A DNA stretch of 48,870 nt from Promethearchaeia archaeon (lineage in GTDB: Archaea > Asgardarchaeota > Lokiarchaeia > Sigyniarchaeales > SOKP01), in NCBI GenBank assembly GCA_029856045.1, contig JAHQWG010000015.1, positions 1-48,870 of the forward strand, written 5' to 3'. Numbering within the stretch: the stretch's first letter is position 1; every line of letters starts with the position of its first letter. The notes beneath the pieces were generated by a model that did no database searches, was not told the origin of the DNA, and worked only from the letters and a program-made list of their open reading frames with translations. Shown one piece after another: positions 42,828 through 48,870 of the stretch. The translations under genes were made by a program, and so were the position numbers.

Positions 42828-44273
42828 TTACTTAATATCTAGAATCTCCTTAATTAGTTTTTTTTTACTTTCTAAATCTGCTTGTCTTCTTATCATTATT
42901 CTCTGTGCTTGAGGAGAGCCAGCTCCATGCATTGACTCTGTTCTATAACTCACGGAAGCAACACCCATAGATAAATTCTCTATAAAGCGAAAGACTTTAT
43001 ACCGATCTTCAACAGAAATTTCATTACAAGTGGTGAGATATTTTTTTAATAAGGAGCCAATTTCTTCAGATTTAAAATCTGCTTCAGAAGGAAGCGTACA
43101 TATTAACCCTCCAGCTAGGTCCTCAGCAATTCTACCAATTTCATATGGAAAACGGGTAACATTTAGTTTGCATACATTTGCTAAAAGCATATCCATTTCA
43201 TAATTTCCAGCTTCTCTTTGAAATCCTAATGAACTGCATGCGATTCCACAACTAAAAAGAGTTTCATTTAAATGCACCATCTCTACTAATTTATCTTGTA
43301 TATGACTGGTTTTTTCTACTCCATTATATTCTGTAATTAAAGCTGAGGCACCAATAAGAACATCTCCTACACCTACTTTGCAACCACCATATGATTGACG
43401 ATGAAATCCGGCAAAACGATTGACTAATTCTCCCGAGAATTTAATCTCTCTCTTCATAAAAATTCGTTCATTTGGGATAAATACATCGTCAAAAATTACA
43501 AATATTTCTTGACCACCATATTTATAATTTCCAATATCTAATTTTCCATTCTCCATTTTACGAGTATCACCTGATTGCCTTCCATATATTAATGTTATTC
43601 CCTTTTCATTTGTATCAACCCCAAAACTAACAGCATAATCCTCTTCACCGGGTCGTAAAGATAAAGTTGGCATAACGATGGCTCTATGTGAGTTTAAAAA
43701 TCCTGTCTGATGAATTTTTGCACCCCTTACTACAACTCCATCATCATTCTCATCCACAATATGTAAATATACATCCGGGTCTGTTTGTTTATTCGGTCTT
43801 TTACTCCGATCTCCCTTTGTATCCGTCATTGCGCCGTCAACGCTCAAATCTTGATTTTGAACCTCGATCCAATACTTCTTGAATCGGTCATGATAATTTG
43901 TTCCATATTCCTTATCCATTTCATAAGTTACACTATATAATGCATTTGCGGTATCAAATCCTACGCAACGTTGGAAACAACAAGCCGTTTTTTGCCCCAT
44001 CAATCTCTGCATTTTTACTTTTTTTATCAGGTCGTCTACTGATTGATGGATATGAGTAAATCGATTTATTGTCTCACCTGTTAAATGGGAAGTTGTTGTC
44101 ATTAAATCTTTATATTCATCAATTTGAGCTAATTCATAAATCTTCTTTACTGAATTAATTGAAGGGATTATTATCGGATGTTTCCAGAATTCTTTAATTT
44201 TCTCCCCAAACATGTACAAATTAACAGGTCTCTTTATACTTTCTAAATATTCTTCTGGACTTTTCAGTACCAT
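42828..44273 (-). CDS. abfD: 4-Hydroxybutyryl-CoA dehydratase / vinylacetyl-CoA isomerase
   Basis: A 481-residue flavin and [4Fe-4S] enzyme that turns 4-hydroxybutyryl-CoA into crotonyl-CoA. The four cluster ligands are in the positions known from the Clostridium enzyme: C99 and C103 (TACCFQRC), H291 and C298 (FHRQSYGGC), against C99, C103, H292 and C299. The starting pattern MVLKSPEEYLESIKR is the family's. ATG 44273 was chosen over a GTG at 44285 on this basis. The enzyme is used in 4-aminobutyrate/succinate fermentation and in the 3HP-4HB and dicarboxylate-4HB carbon-fixation cycles. No other gene of those pathways is beside it. It is oxygen-sensitive. Confidence 0.93.
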   Translation of the reverse strand: MVLKSPEEYLESIKRPVNLYMFGEKIKEFWKHPIIIPSINSVKKIYELAQIDEYKDLMTTTSHLTGETINRFTHIHQSVDDLIKKVKMQRLMGQKTACCFQRCVGFDTANALYSVTYEMDKEYGTNYHDRFKKYWIEVQNQDLSVDGAMTDTKGDRSKRPNKQTDPDVYLHIVDENDDGVVVRGAKIHQTGFLNSHRAIVMPTLSLRPGEEDYAVSFGVDTNEKGITLIYGRQSGDTRKMENGKLDIGNYKYGGQEIFVIFDDVFIPNERIFMKREIKFSGELVNRFAGFHRQSYGGCKVGVGDVLIGASALITEYNGVEKTSHIQDKLVEMVHLNETLFSCGIACSSLGFQREAGNYEMDMLLANVCKLNVTRFPYEIGRIAEDLAGGLICTLPSEADFKSEEIGSLLKKYLTTCNEISVEDRYKVFRFIENLSMGVASVSYRTESMHGAGSPQAQRIMIRRQADLESKKKLIKEILDIK

Positions 44274-44391
44274 TTTTATTTTCACCTAAAAATTGTGATA
44301 ATACAATAAAACAATAGTATTTATGATTTTATTTTTAAAATAATATTTATAATAATATTCTCTTGATTTAAACTCAATATAAAACTTTGGA

Positions 44392-44856
44392 TTAATTTGC
44401 ATTGATTAAACTTTTTCTCATTACAAAATGTTCAATTTCATTAAAAAGCGTATGACCTTTTCTAATTACTTCATAACCGAGTTTCTCAAAAAAGTCTTCC
44501 GCTGTTTTTCTAGCATTTAATATAATAGATTCTAATCCAAGATTTATTGAATGCATTTCTATATTTTTCATTAATTTTTTTCCAATACCCATTTTTTGAT
44601 ATTCTTTTTCTACTGCTAAATATCTTATTTGCCCCTCTTTTTCATTATTTTTATGAAGACGTGCTGTTCCAACAATTTTGTCATCTAAAATTGCAATGAA
44701 TGAATAAGATTCATCTTCTTTTTCATCTCTTTCGGATCCTTTTGGTTGATTCCATGGTTTTCTTAATAATTTCCATCTTAAATCATATAATTCCTCAAGT
44801 TCTTCTTTTGAAGCCGCCTTCCGAATTATTAATTTATCCTCTATTACATTGACCAT
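44392..44856 (-). CDS. GNAT family N-acetyltransferase
   Basis: A 154-residue acetyltransferase with the acetyl-CoA motif IRYLAVEKEYQKMGIGKKLM (about 88-107), and further family segments ARKTAEDFFEKLGYEV and KGHTLFNEIEHFVM. The latter resembles the ElaA-like/YjcF type. It transfers acetyl groups to a small molecule or protein amine; the acceptor is unknown. Located between abfD and the DUF1848 gene. Confidence 0.85.
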   Translation of the reverse strand: MVNVIEDKLIIRKAASKEELEELYDLRWKLLRKPWNQPKGSERDEKEDESYSFIAILDDKIVGTARLHKNNEKEGQIRYLAVEKEYQKMGIGKKLMKNIEMHSINLGLESIILNARKTAEDFFEKLGYEVIRKGHTLFNEIEHFVMRKSLINAN

Positions 44857-44910
44857 CTTTTAATTTATAAAAATTAATTAATTTTGATTTGATTTTAATT
44901 ATATAAAAAC

Positions 44911-45798
44911 ATGGCTAAAAATACAATTATCCCTAAATTAGTTAAATCTCCAATCATTTCTTGTTCCCGAAGAACAGATATCCCTGCTTTCCTTATGGAT
45001 TGGGTTATTGACAAGATTAAGAAAGGATATGTTGATGTTGTTAATCCTTTCAATCGAAAACAAGTTTATCGAGTCTCATTAAAACCAACAGATGTGAGAT
45101 GTATAGTTTGGTGGAGTAAAAATTTTAAAAATTGGATAGAATACTATAAAACCTACAATCAATTATTCAAATCCTATAAAGGGCACTATTTTCAATTCAC
45201 AATTAATACACCCTCAGAGTTAGAAGCAAATCTAAAGGTATCTTTAAAAGAAAGGTTTAAGCAATTTGAGTGGCTGGTCAATGAATTCGGAACTCTTGCG
45301 GTCAATTTCAGGTATGATCCAATAATATTTTATAAATCAATGGATTCAAATGTAGTTAAACATAATTTGCAACAATTTGATTATATTATAGAAAATATTG
45401 CAAGTTTTGGAGTAAAAGAAATGATATTTAGTTTCGCAAATATTTATCCAAAGGTAAAAAAGCGAATGTTAGCAAGAGGAAATATACCTCTCGAACTCTC
45501 TTTTAAAAAGAAACAAGAAACTCTCAGAAAATTAAAAAAAGTATGTGATAAGTTCCAAATGAAAATGATGGCTTGCTGTCAGCCGGATTTACTGAAAATC
45601 GATGGGATAAAACAAGCACATTGTATTGATGCAATAAAAATCCGAAAAATTGTTAAAGAAGAGATACCATTACTTAAAGACACCGGACAAAGAAAAGATT
45701 GTGGGTGTTATAAGTCAAAAGATATAGGAGGATATACAGGTATTTTTAAGTGTATTCATAACTGCGATTATTGCTATGCGTCTCCAGCCAAAAGATAA
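44911..45798 (+). CDS. DUF1848 family protein, spore-photoproduct-lyase-like C-terminus
   Basis: A 295-residue member of DUF1848. The start SCSRRTDIPAF (about 18-28) and KPTDVRCIVWWSKN identify the family. The C-terminus has a cysteine cluster DCGCYKSKDIGGY...CIHNCDYCYAS, with CxxxCxxC-like spacing as found in radical SAM proteins but at the end of the protein, suggesting an iron-sulfur site. Function is unproven. It runs against the SPASM relic downstream with 35 bases between. Confidence 0.85.
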   Translation: MAKNTIIPKLVKSPIISCSRRTDIPAFLMDWVIDKIKKGYVDVVNPFNRKQVYRVSLKPTDVRCIVWWSKNFKNWIEYYKTYNQLFKSYKGHYFQFTINTPSELEANLKVSLKERFKQFEWLVNEFGTLAVNFRYDPIIFYKSMDSNVVKHNLQQFDYIIENIASFGVKEMIFSFANIYPKVKKRMLARGNIPLELSFKKKQETLRKLKKVCDKFQMKMMACCQPDLLKIDGIKQAHCIDAIKIRKIVKEEIPLLKDTGQRKDCGCYKSKDIGGYTGIFKCIHNCDYCYASPAKR

Positions 45799-45833
45799 GA
45801 TTTTTAAAAATTTTATAATTTTATCTTAGTCAT

Positions 45834-46010
45834 TTAATGATTATTTAATATGCAAGTTGGATCAGATTTGGTATAAGAGTTAGTGGCGAGAAAAACTTTG
45901 GCTCGACAACCCCCACAAATTGTTTTATATACACATTTTCCACACTGGCCTTCAAACTTTAAATTTCTATATTGATTGAGAACAAGAGAATTTTGCCAGA
46001 TTTTTTGAAT
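45834..46010 (-). pseudogene. Relic of a SPASM-domain radical SAM protein (C-terminal fragment)
   Basis: A 58-codon frame with no start codon, bounded upstream by TAA (46011-46013), encodes the segment IWQNSLVLNQYRNLKFEGQC, then GKCVYKTICGGCRAKVF and ends in DPTCILNNH. The spacing C-x2-C-x5-C-x2-C plus a last Cys in 'SDPTC' is the SPASM pattern seen in the C-termini of AhbC/AhbD and related peptide-modifying radical SAM proteins. Nothing else of the gene remains; the preceding region has been replaced by the PHP gene. It is therefore a gene fragment, most likely left by deletion. Confidence 0.6.
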
Positions 46011-46041
46011 TTAAAACAATCAGTAATTGCAAATCAATCTT

Positions 46042-46773
46042 TTATTTCAATTCTCTTAATTTTAAAATTAATAATTGAAAATTATCCTCTAAATTATACT
46101 GGATAATTTTTTCAAGGGGTTCCTTAATATTAGCAAGATAAGGTAAAGAATGAGAGTCTGAACCAATACCTACAGGAATTTTATGTTCTTTTAATTTGTC
46201 AAAAAATAATCGATATTCGGATGAATAATATTGAGAATAACTATAGTTAAACTCAAAATAAATATCATATTCCTTCAGAAATTCAATCAAATCTTCTAAA
46301 TAATTATAAATTAAATATCCTGGATCAAAATGTGCTAATCCTATAATCGGAAAATCGGACTTAGAGTCAATTGAGACCTTCCAATATTTAATTATCCTTT
46401 CAATTTTAACAGCATCTTTCATATTTTGAAGATACTCAAATAAAACCAATTGGAATCTATCAATCTCAATATTATTCTTTATATAATCGATCGAGCTTCT
46501 TAAATCAATTTCAACACCACCCAACAATTTCAGAGGTAATTTTTTTGACCTTAAGAATTCTTGATAATCTGAAATTTCATCTAAATACCTTGAAATTTTT
46601 CTCCTACTATTTAAGGTTTTAATAATATTTGCCTTCCAAGTATTTGTAAAATGATCTGTAATTGCAATATAATCTAATCCTAATTTCAAAGACTCTAATA
46701 CAATTTCTTCAATTGAATTTGCCCCATCTGAAAAATTAGAATGAATATGTAGATTTACTCTCGGAAACTCCAT
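46042..46773 (-). CDS. PHP-domain phosphoesterase
   Basis: A 243-residue PHP protein. The metal motifs are NLHIHSNFSDG (H9, H11), AITDHF (about 37-42), a central GGVEIDL, later GLAHFDPG, and VGIGSDSH near the end. This set matches the histidinol-phosphatase-like and DNA polymerase-associated PHP family, which hydrolyses phosphoesters with several divalent metals. The length fits the histidinol phosphatase (HisK-like) group, but no other his gene is nearby, so a different phosphate monoester is possible. Confidence 0.83.
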   Translation of the reverse strand: MEFPRVNLHIHSNFSDGANSIEEIVLESLKLGLDYIAITDHFTNTWKANIIKTLNSRRKISRYLDEISDYQEFLRSKKLPLKLLGGVEIDLRSSIDYIKNNIEIDRFQLVLFEYLQNMKDAVKIERIIKYWKVSIDSKSDFPIIGLAHFDPGYLIYNYLEDLIEFLKEYDIYFEFNYSYSQYYSSEYRLFFDKLKEHKIPVGIGSDSHSLPYLANIKEPLEKIIQYNLEDNFQLLILKLRELK

Positions 46774-47057
46774 GTTCTTTAATTCTACAATAATCCATAG
46801 TTTTTAAAAATATTTATAAAGTTTTTCAATATTAAAATATATAAAATATTAAATTTTTGAAACCCAAATTAAAAAACCAAGCAAATTTTTTATAAAAGAA
46901 AAGAATCCCAGATTTCACTCTCCTTTGGAAAGAATATTAGGTAAAAATTATGTATTATACTTCAATGAAAAAAGAAATAGATTAGCAAAACCTTGAAATA
47001 AAGATTCATTATTCAAAAATCCATAATTATTAAATATCAGAATTATAAATTGTAATT
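46774..47057. other. Intergenic region without identified feature
   Basis: 284 bases, A/T rich, between divergent genes. It contains promoter-like A/T stretches (for example TATAAAATATTAAAT around 46840-46855) and no coding frame or RNA I can support. Confidence 0.4.
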
Positions 47058-47687
47058 ATGAAGATAAAATGGATATCCCATGCATGTTTTCAAATTATAA
47101 CAGAATCTGGCAAGGTTATATATTTAGATCCTTATGAAATTCCTACTGGCTTAGAAAAGGCAGATGTTATCATTTCAAGTCATTCTCATGGAGATCATAT
47201 GGATAGTTCATCGATTGGAGAAATATCAAAAGATTCTACTATTTTACTTGGACCAGAAAGTGAATCAGATAATTTAACAAAATTCAATGGCAAAGGTTTA
47301 AAATTAGGAGTAATTTTTGAGGTAGAAGATTTTAAGATACAACTTGTTCCCGCATATACAATCAAAAAGAGTACTCATCCAAAAAATAGAGGGTGGGCAG
47401 GTATAATAATTGAAGCAGAAGGAAAGAGAATTTATCACGCCGGAGATACAGAAAGAATTCCAGAAATGAAGGACTTAAAAGATATTGATGTTGCGATGCT
47501 TCCATGCGGTGGTACATATACAATGGATTTTGACGAGTCAACTGATGCTGCGTGTGATATTAACCCGAAGATCGTGATTCCCATGCATAATTGGGGTAAG
47601 GATTTAAACCAATTTAAGGAAATGTTGAAAAATAAAAATCCAGATATAATAGTTGAGATTTTAGAAGATAAAGATCTTCAACTATAG
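47058..47687 (+). CDS. UlaG-like metallo-beta-lactamase fold hydrolase
   Basis: A 209-residue hydrolase. The motif SSHSHGDHMD (H42, H44, D46, H47) with YHAGDTERIP and PMHNWGK completes the two-metal centre. The order and short length are those of the UlaG-like (YtkL/UPF0173) branch. Start ATG 47058. The substrate is unknown; related proteins include the L-ascorbate-6-phosphate lactonase. A T9 run (47690-47698) follows the stop, which is TAG. Confidence 0.85.
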   Translation: MKIKWISHACFQIITESGKVIYLDPYEIPTGLEKADVIISSHSHGDHMDSSSIGEISKDSTILLGPESESDNLTKFNGKGLKLGVIFEVEDFKIQLVPAYTIKKSTHPKNRGWAGIIIEAEGKRIYHAGDTERIPEMKDLKDIDVAMLPCGGTYTMDFDESTDAACDINPKIVIPMHNWGKDLNQFKEMLKNKNPDIIVEILEDKDLQL

Positions 47688-47689
47688 TC

Positions 47690-47698
47690 TTTTTTTTT
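47690..47698 (+). terminator. T9 terminator
   Basis: Nine T begin 2 bases after the TAG stop of the UlaG-like gene; the MFS gene on the other strand ends at 47711. Confidence 0.45.
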
Positions 47699-47710
47699 AT
47701 TAATTTAACT

Positions 47711-48870
47711 TTACTTGTCTGTTTTAAAGATTAATTTTTTAAATGCCATGAAAAATGCAACAAGAGAAAATATGGACATAACAATTCCCAACCAATAAGG
47801 TTCAAACGCCCATAATATAAAACCGCCAAGCAAAGGTCCAATCATTTGAGCAAAACTATCCAAAGCAGAGGAATAACCATTTATTTTTCCTTGTTCTTTA
47901 GGAGATACCGATTGAGTTATTTTACTACTGAGAGTACCCCTGGTACAAGAAGCTGCAAAACTAACAAATAATAATAAGATTAAAGCTTGTTGCCAATATT
48001 GAGTAAATCCAATGAGAAAAAATATAACAGTAAATATACCTAAACCAAGTTTTAACATTTTATTAAGACCTAATTTATTTAGAGTAGGCTTAAAAAGAGT
48101 AAATCTTATAATTGCTCTAAATATTCCTGAGACCATCAATAACATTCCGATCTGAAATCCATCTAGACCAAGAACACTAGCTGCAAATAATGAAAAGGTA
48201 GATACATATATAATAAAAGAAATCGTATGGAACCCCCATTGAGTTAATAAGAACATTGCATTTTTATTTTTTCTAATTTTAATTTTTATTTTCTCTTTGT
48301 CTTTTTTCACTCGATTATGTTTTGGCCAAGTTTCTTTTAATAAAAAGATAGTTATAATAATTGTGAATAGCGATAATCCCGCAGCAACTAATCCAGACGG
48401 CATGATACCCCATATTGATAATATACCTCCTAAACCTGGCCCAATAAGTGAAGATAAAACATGACATACTCCTACATTAGTCATTTGAATCGGTCTATCT
48501 TTCGGAGGCACGCTATCGCTAATAATAGCTTTAGCAATAGGATAATTCCCTCCGAAAAATCCATCAACAATACGTGAAAGAAAAAGCATTTCTAAAGAGG
48601 TTGAAAAAGCAAGCATTAAAAAGCCAACCATTGTTCCAATCTGAGATATTAATAATAATGGTCTTCGACCAAATTTATCACTTAATTTTCCCAAAATGAT
48701 TGCAAAAAAAAAAGAAAACATCGCATTTGTTGCCAAGAGGAGGCCAATAATAAATTCATTAGTTTCATATACTTCTACGAAAATTGGTAAAAATGGAATT
48801 AATATCGAAAATCCTAGAATATCGATAAAAATTGCTATCCATAAAGGGATTAAATTTGGATATTTAATTC
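47711..48870 (-). CDS. MFS transporter, drug:H+ antiporter-like (5' end beyond window)
   Basis: The frame is open to the right edge (its N-terminus lies beyond 48870) and has no plausible start inside the window upstream of 48736; the ATG at 48736 lies inside the second helix. Read from the edge, it begins PNLIPLWIAIFIDILGFSIL, a first transmembrane helix with the 'D..G......P' pattern of TetA-type antiporters, and continues with the motif GKLSDKFGRRPLL (the classical MFS loop 2-3). About 10 further spans follow. It probably exports a small toxic compound. The complete protein should be about 390-400 residues. Confidence 0.85.
   Translation of the reverse strand, partial: IKYPNLIPLWIAIFIDILGFSILIPFLPIFVEVYETNEFIIGLLLATNAMFSFFFAIILGKLSDKFGRRPLLLISQIGTMVGFLMLAFSTSLEMLFLSRIVDGFFGGNYPIAKAIISDSVPPKDRPIQMTNVGVCHVLSSLIGPGLGGILSIWGIMPSGLVAAGLSLFTIIITIFLLKETWPKHNRVKKDKEKIKIKIRKNKNAMFLLTQWGFHTISFIIYVSTFSLFAASVLGLDGFQIGMLLMVSGIFRAIIRFTLFKPTLNKLGLNKMLKLGLGIFTVIFFLIGFTQYWQQALILLLFVSFAASCTRGTLSSKITQSVSPKEQGKINGYSSALDSFAQMIGPLLGGFILWAFEPYWLGIVMSIFSLVAFFMAFKKLIFKTDK

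Noticed and set aside
45840-45990. Possible tRNA or structured RNA in the cysteine-codon-rich region
   Set aside because: The higher-GC stretch reads as a SPASM protein motif on the minus strand, and there is no tRNA-like T-loop or acceptor stem.

Overview
The window looks like a chromosomal segment of an AT-rich archaeon, most likely an Asgard archaeon (Promethearchaeota, Lokiarchaeia-like). The archaeal and information-processing signals are an LSm gene directly followed by ribosomal protein eL37 (14164-14718), a tRNA-splicing endonuclease-family subunit (9006-9617), a histone-fold protein (37210-37446), a PIN-ATPase of the archaeal type (7311-8945), TTG starts, few Shine-Dalgarno sites and T-run terminators. 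The Asgard assignment is inferred from the SIRT6/7-like sirtuin, the longin-like protein, the abundant membrane/zinc-ribbon and beta-helix surface proteins, and the mixture with bacterial-type metabolic genes. No 16S rRNA, tRNA or CRISPR array was recognised.

Layout. 1-1164 (minus): a surface protein interrupted by an in-frame TAG, and a membrane zinc-ribbon protein. 1295-6884: a sirtuin, then an FAD-dependent desaturase-like oxidoreductase flanked by two GPH-type sugar/cation transporters. 7066-11591: an orphan ribbon-helix-helix protein, the PIN-ATPase, the endonuclease subunit, a NiFe-hydrogenase maturation protease, an alpha/beta hydrolase and a small zinc/coiled-coil protein. 11659-13976: two subunits of a 2-hydroxyacyl-CoA dehydratase/benzoyl-CoA reductase-type enzyme. 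14164-17546: LSm, eL37, gamma-carbonic anhydrase-like, SDR and a repeat-bearing surface protein. 17697-23822: metallo-beta-lactamase, MoeB/ThiF-type E1, methyltransferase, VOC protein, TrmB regulator and small proteins. 23939-30486 (minus): beta-helix surface protein, glycerophosphodiesterase, sulfatase and D-aminoacylase, an envelope or polymer breakdown set. 30630-33045: phosphoribosyltransferase and a PadR/HAAS membrane-protein operon with a clear palindromic operator. 33357-41596: NadA, longin-like protein, coiled-coil protein, O6-alkylguanine-DNA alkyltransferase, histone, alpha-glucan phosphorylase, tRNA-dihydrouridine synthase. 41731-48870: MtnA, 4-hydroxybutyryl-CoA dehydratase, GNAT, DUF1848, a SPASM-domain gene relic, PHP phosphoesterase, UlaG-like hydrolase and an MFS exporter running off the right edge.

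Functionally the region suggests an anaerobe: two oxygen-sensitive iron-sulfur dehydratase systems (the 2-hydroxyacyl-CoA type and the 4-hydroxybutyryl-CoA type), a NiFe-hydrogenase protease, NadA and a radical-SAM relic. Glycogen or starch phosphorolysis and several transporters and hydrolases point to growth on organic matter. Most neighbours are independent units with frequent strand switches; the well-supported operons are LSm-eL37, PadR-HAAS, the HgdB-like pair, methyltransferase-VOC and D-aminoacylase-sulfatase.

Main oddities: the TAG followed by an open membrane-anchor frame at the left edge; the endonuclease subunit without its catalytic histidine; the SIRT6/7-like sirtuin; a solitary IS200/IS605-like end at about 33.1 kb; the SPASM relic at 45.9 kb; the (T)TGG[IV] surface repeat; and the PadR and TrmB palindromes. 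I did not find a clearly new multi-gene system; the nearest candidate is the transporter-oxidoreductase-transporter block at 2.2-6.9 kb.
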